Assembly: GCA_964407285.1 (NCBI GenBank)
Contig: CAYOVG010000004.1
Span: 1-60,084, forward strand
Source of the DNA: CAYOVG01 sp964407285
GTDB lineage: Bacteria; Desulfobacterota; Syntrophobacteria; Syntrophobacterales; Syntrophobacteraceae
Direction: 5' to 3'
Length of the DNA: 60,084 nt
The notes beneath the pieces were generated by a model. That model made no database searches. It had not been told where the DNA came from and saw only the letters and a program-made list of their open reading frames with translations. The position numbers and the translations under genes are program-made. Below are positions 51,217 through 60,084 of the stretch, one piece after another; position 1 is the first letter of the stretch; each line of letters begins with the position of its first letter.

Positions 51217-53406
51217 ATGAAGACCTCATCAAGAACTGGAAAGGCCGTGGGGAGTCGCATCGGGAGCGTTTTGGCGGGAACTGCGCTCCTTGTAATCGTT
51301 TTGAGCGCATCGTCGAACGCCGCCGCCGCCGGATTGCTCAAACCCTCCCATGGAGGAGGTTCTCCCATTCACATCAAGTCCCACGACGTGAACGTGGTGA
51401 TCAACAACGGTTTCTCAAAGACCGAGGTGGACCAGGTATTTCTGAATGAGAGCGACCGGGACATGGAGGCCATCTACACTCTTCCTTTGCCGAAACAGGC
51501 GAGCCTCTCCGAGTTGAGCCTCTGGATCGACGGCAAGGAGACCATTGGAGAGGTGCTGGAAAAGGAGAAGGCAAAAGCCGTTTACGAAAAGCAAAAGGCC
51601 CGCGGCAAGGAGACTGCGATTGCCGAAAAGGACGATTTCAGGACGATCGACATCGGGGTCGGCGTGGTGCGCGCACGGTCGGAAACGAGGGTTCGCTTCG
51701 TTTACTATCAACCGGTTGAAATTGACCTCAACGTGGGCCGCTACCTCTATCCTCTTTCCGAAGGGAATGTCGATGACGAGCGTATCAAGTTCTGGGCCGT
51801 CGACAGCGCGGTGCGCGAGAAATTCACGTTCAACATGGTGTTGAAGTCGGCTTTTCCTGTGAAGGACCTCAGGCTTCCCGACTATCAGGACAAGGCTTCG
51901 ATCGAAAAGCTTCCGGGGGAGGGGACGTCCGCCGGGGAAGTTTTCCGGGTGCGGGTCGATAAGAGCGAAGGGGCGGACATTTCCCGCGATATCGTCGTCT
52001 ACTACAGGCTCGATGACAGTGTTCCGGCTCGTGTCGAACTCATTCCATACCGGAAGCAGGGCGAAACCGGGACGGTGATGGTGGTGGTGACTCCCGCGGC
52101 GTCGCTCCGGAAGATCACGGAGGGCGTCGACTGGACGTTCGTTTTGGACGCATCGGGGAGCATGGGCGGGCGCAAGATCCAGACCCTCATCGACGGCGTG
52201 GGCCGTGTGCTCGGCAAAATGTCGCCGGGGGACCGGTTCCGCATCGTGACGTTCAATTCTCGCGCTTCGGATTTCACCGGCGGTTATGTAGAAGCCACGG
52301 AGAAGAACGTGCGGGAGACGGTCGTGCGATTGAAGCAGATCCAGGCATCGGGCGGCACCGCGCTGTTCGAGGGGCTCGACATGGCCTGCGGTATGCTCGA
52401 ACCCGAGCGCACGACGGGCATTATTCTCGTCACCGACGGAGTGGCGAATATCGGCCCGACGCGGCATGAGGATTTTCTCAAGCTCGTCGGGAGAGTCGAT
52501 GTCCGCCTCTTCACGTTCGTGATCGGAAACAGCGCCAATCAACCTCTCATGGATCGGATCGCAAAGGAATCCGGGGGCTTCGCCATGAACGTTTCGGAGG
52601 GCGATGACATAGCGGGACGGCTCATCCAGGCGAAGGCGAAAGTGTTCCATGAGCGACTCCACGACGTGAGCCTCACCTTTCACGGCGAGAAGGTGAAGGA
52701 CCTCACTCCTGCAAAGCCCGGCAGCCTCTACATGGGCCAACAGCTCGTCATGTTCGGAAGATACTCGGGGCATGGGGAGGTCGAGCTCGAACTGAAAGCC
52801 AGGATTTCGGGGCAGGAACAGACATGGCGCTGCGGAACGGAGCTTCCGGCCGTGGATACCGACAACCCCGAACTCGAAAGGCTTTGGGCGCTGTCCGCCA
52901 TCGAGGACCGGATGGAGGAGATAAGGGAGAAGGGGGAGACCGGGAAGACGAGAGAGGAAATCGTTGAACTCGGCAGGGAATACTCGATTGTAACGGATTA
53001 CACCTCGATGGTCGTGCTGCGGGAAGAAGAAATGGAGGGCGAGCGGATCGAGCGCAGGAATGCGCAAAGGGTCGAGCAGGAGCGCAGGGCGCAGCAGACC
53101 CGCGGCGCCGCTGCGGTGAAGAGCTACCGGGTGGACGGGGCTGCAGGGGGGAGCGGCGTATTCGGGGATGCCCGTGCTCCGGGGATTGGAAGCATCGGCG
53201 AGCAGACCGGGACGGGCAGCGCCCGGGAACGCCGGACGGTGCAGCAGGACCGCGACGCCCTTCCGGAGAAAAATAGTACGGCTGACGAGCCCGCCGGAAA
53301 GAGGGACGCCTCCGGCGTCAGGCCCTCCGGCACGGGAAGCGGCCCGGTGGGACCACTCTTCGTAGCGCTCGCATGGTGGCTCAACCGCGGGAAGCGTGAC
53401 CGGTAG
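51217..53406 (+). CDS. VIT and von Willebrand A domain surface protein with sorting-type C-terminus
   Basis: The 729-residue protein starts at MKTSSRTGKAVGSRIG, with AAGGAG five bases before the ATG. A signal peptide ends near residue 38. The VIT domain (about 45-170: QVFLNESDRDMEAIYTLPLP, EKEKAKAVYEKQKARGKETA) is followed by a vWA domain with the MIDAS FVLDASGSMGGRK (about 308-320), SGGTALFEGLDMA and VTDGVANIG. A charged Gly/Arg/Ala tail leads to GSGPVGPLFVALAWWLNRGKRDR, a Gly-rich hydrophobic helix and basic cap like GlyGly-CTERM signals processed by rhombosortases. The protease gene is next downstream. Confidence 0.88.
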   Translation: MKTSSRTGKAVGSRIGSVLAGTALLVIVLSASSNAAAAGLLKPSHGGGSPIHIKSHDVNVVINNGFSKTEVDQVFLNESDRDMEAIYTLPLPKQASLSELSLWIDGKETIGEVLEKEKAKAVYEKQKARGKETAIAEKDDFRTIDIGVGVVRARSETRVRFVYYQPVEIDLNVGRYLYPLSEGNVDDERIKFWAVDSAVREKFTFNMVLKSAFPVKDLRLPDYQDKASIEKLPGEGTSAGEVFRVRVDKSEGADISRDIVVYYRLDDSVPARVELIPYRKQGETGTVMVVVTPAASLRKITEGVDWTFVLDASGSMGGRKIQTLIDGVGRVLGKMSPGDRFRIVTFNSRASDFTGGYVEATEKNVRETVVRLKQIQASGGTALFEGLDMACGMLEPERTTGIILVTDGVANIGPTRHEDFLKLVGRVDVRLFTFVIGNSANQPLMDRIAKESGGFAMNVSEGDDIAGRLIQAKAKVFHERLHDVSLTFHGEKVKDLTPAKPGSLYMGQQLVMFGRYSGHGEVELELKARISGQEQTWRCGTELPAVDTDNPELERLWALSAIEDRMEEIREKGETGKTREEIVELGREYSIVTDYTSMVVLREEEMEGERIERRNAQRVEQERRAQQTRGAAAVKSYRVDGAAGGSGVFGDARAPGIGSIGEQTGTGSARERRTVQQDRDALPEKNSTADEPAGKRDASGVRPSGTGSGPVGPLFVALAWWLNRGKRDR

Positions 53407-53608
53407 GGAACAGCGGTTGAACGGTTTGAAAGGGTGGTCCCCGAAGCAGGGCGAAAGCTCCGCGGATTGGGATCACCCGATATCCATATAGACTTCGGAC
53501 CCGGTTTTGAGCCTTGTGCGCCGTTTTCTTCAAGGCCCCTGAGTCTTCTTCGAAGGTCCTTGAATCGTATGCGTTCGTCCACTACTTGTCCGCCGCATGG
53601 AGATTGCC

Positions 53609-54313
53609 ATGAACTCGATCGACAGATTCAAAGCGCTGAAAAGAGATGTCGGATGCTTTCCGGAACTGGCTATTTTCGCCTCGATGCTCGTTCTTATCAA
53701 CCTGCCCCTCCTGGATGGCGGGTTTCGTGAGTCCTTTGTCTTTTTTCCGGAACGCGTAAAGATGGGCGAGTGGTGGCGCGTTGCGCTCCATCCCTTCGTT
53801 CACTTGAGTTGGTACCATTTTCTGCTCGATGCGGGAGCATTCCTGCTTCTATACAGCGGCCTCGATGAGAGTAGTCCGCTTCGGAGAATTGCCTGCGTGG
53901 CGTTTTGCGGGCTGGGAAGCCTCGTTCTGTGCGGTCTTGCGTCCCCGGTCGCGCAGACTCGAGGTCTTTGCGGGCTTTCCGGTGTAGCGCACGGGCTCAT
54001 GGCCATATCGGCCATCGAGAGCATGAGGCGGGAGTCGCAAACTCAACGGCCCCGGCTTTGCGCAGGCGCGATCAGTTTCGTGGCGGTGACGGGAAAGAGC
54101 ATCTTCGAGGTCCTCCATGGGCACGTGCTTTTTGAATCCCTGCACTTCGGCATGACGGGCTTTCCGATGCCGGAAAGCCACGCCGGCGGGGTGCTCTCGG
54201 GCGCGGTGGCGGCTCTTGTATTGGGCTCGATGGCCGCATCCGGCAAAATGAAAGGGCAGGGGCGCCTGCGCCCGGGAATGCCGGTGGTTGAAAATGGGAC
54301 GCCGCAGCCGTGA
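53609..54313 (+). CDS. Rhombosortase-like rhomboid intramembrane protease
   Basis: I chose the ATG at 53609 (GGAG six bases upstream); a start at 53597 is possible. The 234-residue membrane protein has about six helices. It has the rhomboid features WWRVALHPFVHLSWYHFLLDAGAF, the serine motif GLCGLSGVAHGLMA (Ser in GxSG, near 123) and the catalytic His in ESHAGGVLSG (near 191). This short, six-helix form with GLSGVxHG and HAGG matches the rhombosortase family (RrtA-type), which cleaves C-terminal GlyGly-CTERM tails. The adjacent VIT/vWA protein has a fitting tail, so it is the likely substrate. Confidence 0.8.
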   Translation: MNSIDRFKALKRDVGCFPELAIFASMLVLINLPLLDGGFRESFVFFPERVKMGEWWRVALHPFVHLSWYHFLLDAGAFLLLYSGLDESSPLRRIACVAFCGLGSLVLCGLASPVAQTRGLCGLSGVAHGLMAISAIESMRRESQTQRPRLCAGAISFVAVTGKSIFEVLHGHVLFESLHFGMTGFPMPESHAGGVLSGAVAALVLGSMAASGKMKGQGRLRPGMPVVENGTPQP

Positions 54314-54623
54314 AATGAACCGCAACGCCGGGCGGGCGCATGGCTGATGAACCATGCCGCATTTATTCGTGAACTGAGGTAAAACAGGTTCACCACGCCT
54401 CTCAATCTACCTTGACTCGCCGCTCTGTCTCAGTTACTTTGAACTACGCAGCTCTTTCCCGATGTCTCTCTGGTGGCGATGCTGCCGGATTTTTTCCTTG
54501 CCTGACGTCATCTTTGTTCTCGCGTGTTGCGGAGGCCGGAAGATATCCTTATCAATGCAACGAGTTGGTGATCCTGTCATGAGAGGGTAAATCGGCACCT
54601 TTCGATATGACCGGGAGTATGGT
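54314..54623. other. Intergenic stretch before phoB
   Basis: A six-base hairpin GCATGG/CCATGC at 54338-54357 may help end rhombosortase transcription. CTGTCAT at 54574-54580, 44 bases before phoB, resembles one half of a Pho box; a second half is not evident. No gene seen. Confidence 0.4.
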
Positions 54624-55307
54624 ATGGTGAGGCCAAAGGTATTTATAGTGGAGGACGATGCTGATATTTTGCAGCTCCTCACTTTCAACCTTCACGCGGC
54701 GGGGTTTGATATTTCATCCAGCCGGGACGGCTACGAGGCCCTCGCGCTGATTCGGCAGGACCTTCCCGATGCCGTGCTGCTCGACCTGATGCTTCCGGGC
54801 ATGGATGGCCTGGATGTCTGCAAGGAACTCAAGCGGGGTCAGGAGACGCGCCGGATACCGGTGATCATGCTGACTGCGCGAAGCGAGGAAATCGACCGCA
54901 TAGTGGGGTTGGAGCTGGGCGCCGACGATTACGTGGTCAAGCCGTTCAGTCCCAGGGAGTTGATACTGCGGATTCGCGCGGTGCTGCGCCGCGCCGGACC
55001 CCGAGAGGAAGCGGCGCCCGTCTGGCAGAAAGGCGGGTTGCGGCTCGAATCGGACGCCCACCGGGCGCTTGTCGACGGTGAGGAAGTCAGTCTCACGGCG
55101 ACGGAGTTCAAGCTTCTCCTGGAACTCGTCCGCAACGAAGACAAGGTGCAGACCCGTGACCAGTTGCTGGACCGGGTTTGGGGATATCGATTCGAAGGTT
55201 ATGCCAGGACGGTCGATACGCACATCCGGAGATTGCGCCAGAAGCTGGGTAGATACGCCGATATGATCGAGACCATCCGGGGGGTTGGATATCGTTTTCA
55301 TGGATAG
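54624..55307 (+). CDS. phoB: Phosphate-regulon response regulator
   Basis: The 227-residue protein is an OmpR/PhoB-family regulator: receiver (VFIVEDDADI, phospho-Asp in VLLDLMLPGMDG, Lys in VVKPFSPREL) and a winged-helix output domain (LTATEFKLLLELVRN, RTVDTHIRRLRQKLG, IRGVGYRFHG). GGGAG is placed six bases before the ATG. Its kinase gene begins 13 bases after its stop and phoU follows, which supports the phosphate role. No pst genes are in view. Confidence 0.92.
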   Translation: MVRPKVFIVEDDADILQLLTFNLHAAGFDISSSRDGYEALALIRQDLPDAVLLDLMLPGMDGLDVCKELKRGQETRRIPVIMLTARSEEIDRIVGLELGADDYVVKPFSPRELILRIRAVLRRAGPREEAAPVWQKGGLRLESDAHRALVDGEEVSLTATEFKLLLELVRNEDKVQTRDQLLDRVWGYRFEGYARTVDTHIRRLRQKLGRYADMIETIRGVGYRFHG

Positions 55308-55320
55308 GGAGTGGTAAGAG

Positions 55321-57132
55321 ATGCGCAAATCTGTCTCCCTCAGGGCGCGCCTGCTTCTGGGGTTTGGAGTCGTACTTCTGCTGGCTATGCTGCTTTCGTT
55401 TTTCTCTTACAAGTACAGCATGGGGCGAGATGTCGAGGAGGAAGCCAGAGCGAACGCCGTCGGCAGGCTCGACCTCGCGTACTGGCTTATCGAACAGCCC
55501 GGGGAGTACGAAGATGTCGAAGCGTTGCAGGAACGGATGCAACTTGTGGCCGGCAAGCTCGACGTGAGACTGACGATGATGGCGTCGGGCGGGCAGATTG
55601 TCGCCGATTCCAGTGTGCCGTTGAATGAAATCGCCGGTTTCGAGAATTTCGCCGGCCGTCCCGAAGTGATTATGGCGAGGAGCCATGGGGTGGGGGTAGT
55701 GCTTCGTTTCAGCGGCACGCAGCAGCGGAACATGGTTTTTGCCGCCAGGGAGATCAAGCTTGCGGGAGTGGTTCCGGACGGCGTGTTGCGGCTGGCCGTG
55801 CCGGTGCCGAGCATCAAAGACCGGTTCGACATCATCGAAAAGACTTCCGTGGTGGTGAGCCTTGCGGCTGCCGTCATCGGGGGAATCCTTCTCTACAGGC
55901 TCTTCCGCCGCCTCAGAATCGCGTTGCGGACGATGGTCGACGCCTGTGCGGCGATACTCAGGGGAGAGTACAGGCATCGCATAAGGGTTTCGCCCTGCAA
56001 GGAGTTCGATCCGCTGGTCCAGGCTTTCAATCAGATGGTGGAAGCCATCGAAGCCCGGTTGCTGTCCGTAACGGAACAGAAGCAGCGCACCGAGGCCATC
56101 CTGGACGGCATGCGGGAAGGCGTGATGGTTCTCGATTCCAAGGGAAGAATCCTCATGACCAACCGGGCGATGGAAAAACTCGTGCCCACTTTCGCCCACA
56201 GTATCGGCCGAAAACCGTTGGAAGCCATTCTCAACCCGGAATTGCAGGCCGCTTGTGACAAGGTATTGTCCGGGTCTCCGGAGTTCGAAGGCAGGCCCTT
56301 CAATCTGCAGATCAGCATGGGGATGGACCGCCTGTACGACGTCAATATCGTTCAGTTGCGTGAAGAGAGAAGAGGGATGGGGGCTATCCTGGTCTTTCAC
56401 GACATCGGCGAACTCCACCGGCTGGAGAAAGTGCGCCAGGATTTCGTGGCCAATGTGTCCCATGAACTTCGTACTCCACTGACATCCATCAAGGGGTATG
56501 CGGAAACGCTCCTGTCCGTGGACAGCCAGGATGAGGAGTCGAGGCGGACCTTTCTGGGCGTGATTCTCAAGAACGCCAACCATATGAACAAAATCGTGGA
56601 AGACCTCCTCCAGCTCGCGCGGCTCGAAGCCGCGCAGGGGAAGGTGAATTTCACCCCGGTGAACGCATCGGGGGTACTCGAGGCGGCTTGGGAAGCATGC
56701 CTGCCGATCGCCGATGCGAGAGGGGTGCGCCTGGACAGTAGTTTGCCGGAGGATGGGGTGTGGGTGGAGGCGAATCCCGACCAGCTCCTTCAGGTGTTCA
56801 TCAATCTTCTGGACAATGCCGTCAAGTATAGCCCGGAGGGGGGCGCCATAAGCATTTCCTGTAAGAACGGAAACGAAAGCGGAACGGTAACTTTTTCCGT
56901 CACTGATGAAGGACCGGGCATTCCCAAGGGGGACCAGCAACGCATCTTCGAGCGGTTCTATCGCGTCGAAAAGCATCGAACCGTTCAGACCGGAAGCAGC
57001 GGGTTGGGGCTGGCCATTTGTCGGCATATCATCAGGAATCATGGAGGCAGCATATGGGTTGAGAGCCCCCCGGAAGGAAAAATGACAGGGACCGGGCTTT
57101 TGTTTACCCTTTCCTCCGCATCGGGTAATTAG
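55321..57132 (+). CDS. phoR: Phosphate-regulon sensor histidine kinase
   Basis: The 603-residue protein has two membrane helices (about 10-30 and 175-195) around a periplasmic loop, a HAMP-like segment, a PAS domain (about 255-365), a HisKA motif with NVSHELRTPLTSIKGYAETL (phospho-His) and a HATPase domain (NLLDNAVKYSPEGG, DEGPGIPKGDQQRIFERFYRVEK, GLGLAICRHIIRNHGG). The layout is that of PhoR. It follows phoB by 13 bases. Confidence 0.92.
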   Translation: MRKSVSLRARLLLGFGVVLLLAMLLSFFSYKYSMGRDVEEEARANAVGRLDLAYWLIEQPGEYEDVEALQERMQLVAGKLDVRLTMMASGGQIVADSSVPLNEIAGFENFAGRPEVIMARSHGVGVVLRFSGTQQRNMVFAAREIKLAGVVPDGVLRLAVPVPSIKDRFDIIEKTSVVVSLAAAVIGGILLYRLFRRLRIALRTMVDACAAILRGEYRHRIRVSPCKEFDPLVQAFNQMVEAIEARLLSVTEQKQRTEAILDGMREGVMVLDSKGRILMTNRAMEKLVPTFAHSIGRKPLEAILNPELQAACDKVLSGSPEFEGRPFNLQISMGMDRLYDVNIVQLREERRGMGAILVFHDIGELHRLEKVRQDFVANVSHELRTPLTSIKGYAETLLSVDSQDEESRRTFLGVILKNANHMNKIVEDLLQLARLEAAQGKVNFTPVNASGVLEAAWEACLPIADARGVRLDSSLPEDGVWVEANPDQLLQVFINLLDNAVKYSPEGGAISISCKNGNESGTVTFSVTDEGPGIPKGDQQRIFERFYRVEKHRTVQTGSSGLGLAICRHIIRNHGGSIWVESPPEGKMTGTGLLFTLSSASGN

Positions 57133-57147
57133 GTACAATTAAGGGAG

Positions 57148-57167
57148 TGCGGGTTGCGGGTTCGGGG
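57148..57167. repeat. Short GGGTTGC heptad remnant
   Basis: GCGGGTTGCGGGTTCGGGG lies in the gap after phoR, in the same orientation as the 14525 cluster. It is the fifth heptad-family site of the window. Confidence 0.6.
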
Positions 57168-57335
57168 CCTCGTAATCCGTGGGCATGATTTCATCGTTCA
57201 GATGCGCCCCTCGGCAACGGGCCCCTCGGTAACGGCAGGTAGTACGTGGAAAATGGAAAAGTCAGTCAACGGAGACGGAGCGGTATTATTTCATAAACAA
57301 AGTAACGGGTCGGTTGAGCCGGGAGTATAGAGAGC

Positions 57336-57995
57336 ATGGAAAGCCATTTTCACCAGGAACTTGAGACGCTTAAGATGACCCTCATTCGCATGGCGGCGCT
57401 GGCGGAGAGAGCTATGGAAAGAGCGATCCAGGCGTTCTTCGAGAGGAATGTCGGGCTTGCGGAGGAGGTCATCCGAAACGACAACGAGATAAACCTCCTG
57501 GAGATGAATGTCGACAGGCAGAGTCTCAGGTTACTGGCTCTGGAGCAGCCGATGGCTCGGGATTTGCGTTTCATCGTAGGAGGACTTAGAATTGCGGTGG
57601 ACCTGGAGCGTGTCGGCGACCAGGCGGTCAACGTCGCCCAGCGGGTGAGTTTTCTGAGCAGCCGTCCTCCTTTGCCCAGGAATCCCGCTCTCGAGCAGTT
57701 GGGCGAAGTGAGCATGGAAATGCTGCGGTTGGCCATTTCGGCTTTCGTCAATCAGAATGCCGACAAGGCGGTTGATGTGTGCCAGATGGACGACCGGGCC
57801 GACGAACTCAATGTGAAGGTGCTCAAGCACATGATCGAGCATATGATGGTCGATGCGCCGGCCGTGGAAAGATCGGTTCAGACGATTATCGTAGCCCGCT
57901 GCATGGAGCGGGCCGCGGACCACGCCACCAACATTGCCGAAAGTGTCTCGTTCATCGTGAAAGGCTTGAATATCAAGCATCACAGCCAATACTGA
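57336..57995 (+). CDS. phoU: Phosphate transport regulator PhoU
   Basis: The 219-residue all-helical protein has the two-repeat PhoU pattern, with metal-site motifs NEINLLEMNVD, RDLRFIVGGLRIAVDLERVGDQAVNVA and, in the second repeat, DDRADELNVKVLKHM, RCMERAADHATNIAESV. PhoU damps PhoR signalling via the Pst transporter. It is 203 bases after phoR and seven bases before the hydrolase-OsmC gene. Confidence 0.95.
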   Translation: MESHFHQELETLKMTLIRMAALAERAMERAIQAFFERNVGLAEEVIRNDNEINLLEMNVDRQSLRLLALEQPMARDLRFIVGGLRIAVDLERVGDQAVNVAQRVSFLSSRPPLPRNPALEQLGEVSMEMLRLAISAFVNQNADKAVDVCQMDDRADELNVKVLKHMIEHMMVDAPAVERSVQTIIVARCMERAADHATNIAESVSFIVKGLNIKHHSQY

Positions 57996-58002
57996 GGATA
58001 AA

Positions 58003-59229
58003 ATGCAATTCCGAAAACTCACGTTCGAGAACAGGGAAGGAAAAAAACTTGCTGCCCGGCTCGACCTGCCGCTCGATGAGAAACCGGTCGCGTATGCGCT
58101 CTTCGCTCACTGCTTCGCCTGCGGCAAGAACCTCAACGCCGTCGTCAACATCAGCCGTTCCCTGACCAGGAACGGTATCGCGGTGCTCCGCTTCGACTTT
58201 ACGGGACTGGGGGAGAGTGAAGGCGATTTCGCGGACACGACGTTTTCCTCCAATGTCCTGGACCTGCTCGCCGCTGCCGAATTCCTCGAAAACAACTACG
58301 AACCGCCGAAAATCCTCATTGGGCACTCGCTCGGCGGCGCCGCGGTGCTCCAGGCGGCTTCCCACATTCCTTCCTCGATGGCGATCGCCACCATCGGCGC
58401 TCCCGCCAAGCCGGCCTGCATCACACGCTTCCTGGAAAGTTCGACCGGGGAGATGGAAGCCCGCGGCGAAGCGGAGATAATCCTTGCCGGAAGAAAGTTC
58501 AAGCTGAAGAAGCAATTCCTCGACGACCTCGAGAGAGTCCACATGGAAGATGAGGTCCGCAAGCTCGACAAGGCCCTGCTCATTTTCCATTCCCCCAAAG
58601 ACTCCATAGTCGACATACAGAATGCCGCCGAGATCTTTCAGACCGCCCAACACTCCAAGAGCTTCATTTCCCTGGATCAGGCGGACCACCTCCTGTCCAA
58701 CAGGAATGATTCGCTTTACGTCGGGTCCGTTCTGGCCGCATGGGCGAGGAAGTATATCGGAGCGCCCTACGACGATAGACGGCAGAGGAACCTGGAGGAC
58801 AACCGCGTGGTGGTTCGTACGGGAAAGACCGGCTACCAGACCGAGATAAGGGTCGATCAGCACAGCCTGATAGCGGATGAACCCATAGCGCTGGGAGGGA
58901 CCGATACGGGACCCACTCCTTACGATCTGCTGGTCGGCGCCTTGGGCGCGTGCACCACGATGACGCTACGCATGTACGCCGACCGGAAAAAATGGCCCCT
59001 GACGGAAGTCACGGTGCGGCTCAAGCACCGGAAAATCCATGCTGCGGATTGCAGCCGGTGCGAAACCCATGAGGGCATGGTGGACCACATAAGCCGAGAG
59101 ATCGAACCGGTTGGCCCGCTTACCGCCGACCAGCGCCAAAGGCTTCTCGAGATTGCCGACAAATGCCCGGTGCACAGGACGCTGCATTCCGAGATCGTTA
59201 TCGATTCGGCGCTGAAGGAAGACGAGTAG
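58003..59229 (+). CDS. Alpha/beta hydrolase fused to OsmC domain
   Basis: The 408-residue protein has an alpha/beta hydrolase (about 1-250) with the nucleophile elbow IGHSLGGAAV, a DxxD segment (KDSIVDIQNAAEIF) and the His in QADHLL. An OsmC domain follows (about 270-408) with GALGACTTMTLRMYADRKKW (peroxidatic Cys) and ADKCPVHRTLHSEI (second Cys). OsmC domains reduce organic hydroperoxides. The start (ATG at 58003) lies seven bases after phoU, with GAGGATAAA between them. The fusion is known in several phyla; the combined reaction is not. Confidence 0.92.
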   Translation: MQFRKLTFENREGKKLAARLDLPLDEKPVAYALFAHCFACGKNLNAVVNISRSLTRNGIAVLRFDFTGLGESEGDFADTTFSSNVLDLLAAAEFLENNYEPPKILIGHSLGGAAVLQAASHIPSSMAIATIGAPAKPACITRFLESSTGEMEARGEAEIILAGRKFKLKKQFLDDLERVHMEDEVRKLDKALLIFHSPKDSIVDIQNAAEIFQTAQHSKSFISLDQADHLLSNRNDSLYVGSVLAAWARKYIGAPYDDRRQRNLEDNRVVVRTGKTGYQTEIRVDQHSLIADEPIALGGTDTGPTPYDLLVGALGACTTMTLRMYADRKKWPLTEVTVRLKHRKIHAADCSRCETHEGMVDHISREIEPVGPLTADQRQRLLEIADKCPVHRTLHSEIVIDSALKEDE

Positions 59230-59764
59230 CAATAACGGTGCGACTAAAGACGGACCACGCTCCCGTTCCTCCCGCAAAGCCTGCCCCCGCGGGCATCGGG
59301 CGGGGGACGGGAGAGCCTCCATTCCCACTACGGCCTGCCGGACCTGGCATTACGGTAAGAAAATTTCTTACAGCAAGACAATACATTTCCTGACGCCAAA
59401 ATCAATAAACGTCCGATTCTCAACCACCTCTTCACACCATATTATTCAGCCGGAAAGCGGACCAGCGCGGACCAGCGGCTGATGACGAGCATGCGCGGAA
59501 TCAGCTCCGGGGATATTCGCCTCGAGCGAACCGGCTATGGGGGGCGCCGATAAAACAGGGTTCTTGCGGGACTTCCGGATTTTCTCTGCCGGCTTACTTG
59601 ACTCCTGAGTGCTATGTGTTCTATAAGCCATGGTAGCAAGACGGCTTTCGGGTCTTTTTGCTTTACTGAATTAAAGTGAAGTCGTACCTCGAATGTCAGG
59701 ATTCAAGTGGGCGGCGCCCCACAAAAAACCTTATCGTAATACATTGTTTGCGGAGTGAGAATAG
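59230..59764. other. Intergenic stretch without a supported gene
   Basis: I found no gene: a short minus-strand frame at 59446-59631 has no ribosome binding site or family feature. A small direct duplication GGACCAGCG lies at 59458-59474. The last 100 bases are A+T-richer and may contain the hdrA promoter. Confidence 0.45.
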
Positions 59765-60084
59765 ATGAACGAACAAGGCGCGTTAGAACCCGTAACCGGC
59801 GCGGTCATGGTTGTGGGAGGCGGTATTGCGGGTATACAGGCTGCCCTTGATCTTGCCGATTCCGGCTACTACGTCTACATGGTGGAGAAGGAACCCTCCA
59901 TCGGCGGCGTGATGGCCCAATTGGACAAGACCTTTCCGACCAACGATTGCGCCATGTGCATTATTTCACCGAAGCTGGTCGAGGTTGGCCGCCATCTCAA
60001 TATCGAGCTTCTCACGCTTGCGGAAGTGAAGGGGATTTCCGGAGGTCCGGGCGATTTTCGGGTGAAGGTGCTCCAGAAGCCCCG
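59765..60084 (+). CDS. hdrA: Heterodisulfide reductase subunit A-like (5' part; cut by window edge)
   Basis: The first 106 codons are visible. VMVVGGGIAGIQAALDLADSGYYVYMVEKEPSIGGVMAQLDKTFPTNDCAMCIISPKLVEVGRH is the signature of HdrA: an FAD dinucleotide-binding site followed by the Cys segment that binds a [4Fe-4S] cluster. HdrA bifurcates electrons between ferredoxin and a heterodisulfide or other acceptor. GGAG lies nine bases before the ATG. MvhD-like proteins such as the one at 2170-2565 are its usual partners, but the two genes are 57 kb apart here. Confidence 0.93.
   Translation, partial: MNEQGALEPVTGAVMVVGGGIAGIQAALDLADSGYYVYMVEKEPSIGGVMAQLDKTFPTNDCAMCIISPKLVEVGRHLNIELLTLAEVKGISGGPGDFRVKVLQKP

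Noticed and set aside
59446..59631. Small minus-strand frame in the gap before hdrA
   Set aside because: No ribosome binding site, no signal peptide and no domain; composition is like its surroundings.

Overview
The window reads as chromosome of a GC-rich, anaerobic, Gram-negative member of the Desulfobacterota (deltaproteobacteria), most likely a syntrophic or sulfate-reducing relative of Syntrophobacter. This is inferred from the HdrA and MvhD-type electron-transfer proteins at the two edges, archaeal-type ferredoxin/FMN glutamate synthase-like proteins, a full Kdo/heptose/lipid A gene complement, many sigma-54 and two-component regulators, and deltaproteobacterial gene orders such as kdsC-kdsA-pyrG. 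No tRNA, rRNA, CRISPR array, insertion sequence or prophage was found.

Region 1-9.2 kb (all minus strand): two ferredoxin/FMN glutamate synthase-like proteins and an MvhD-like protein with a modified cysteine motif; a Mn/Zn/Fe-type ABC importer whose permease is fused to a DtxR-like regulator, with a small membrane-anchored accessory protein; a 3-hydroxyacyl-CoA dehydrogenase/thiolase pair. Region 9.5-15.5 kb: a PflX-like radical SAM protein, a repeat-rich gap, a MoeA-PBP fusion overlapping a membrane protein, a nitrilase-family hydrolase and an EEP-family phosphoesterase. Region 16-28.3 kb: LPS assembly (two GT2 transferases, an O-antigen ligase fused to a WaaE-like transferase, two GT9 heptosyltransferases), an orphan LivK-type binding protein, an HD-GYP response regulator, kdsC, kdsA and pyrG.

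Region 28.5-41.7 kb: an NTF2-like exported protein divergent from a lipoprotein acetolactate decarboxylase; a two-gene unit of TPR-SNF2 helicase plus zinc-ribbon protein, followed by a DUF116 gene remnant; a stand-alone CheR overlapping lpxK tail to tail; a ZraSR-like two-component pair. Region 42-49.2 kb: a two-domain M16 peptidase, a Ste24-type CAAX protease, a DUF554 membrane protein and small conserved proteins.

Region 49.4-54.3 kb is the most notable: a sigma-54 activator divergent from a VIT/vWA surface protein with a C-terminal sorting-like tail, followed by a rhombosortase-like rhomboid protease. A palindrome at the activator's start codon and a -24/-12-like element upstream of the surface protein suggest a dedicated, sigma-54-controlled secretion-and-sorting cassette. 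Region 54.6-60 kb: PhoB-PhoR-PhoU, an alpha/beta hydrolase-OsmC fusion, and the start of an HdrA gene.

The intergenic gaps carry several repeat families: a (GGGTTGC)n heptad able to form G-quadruplexes at five or more sites, a 107-bp tandem repeat, a CCACTCA-type heptad, and REP-like hairpins.
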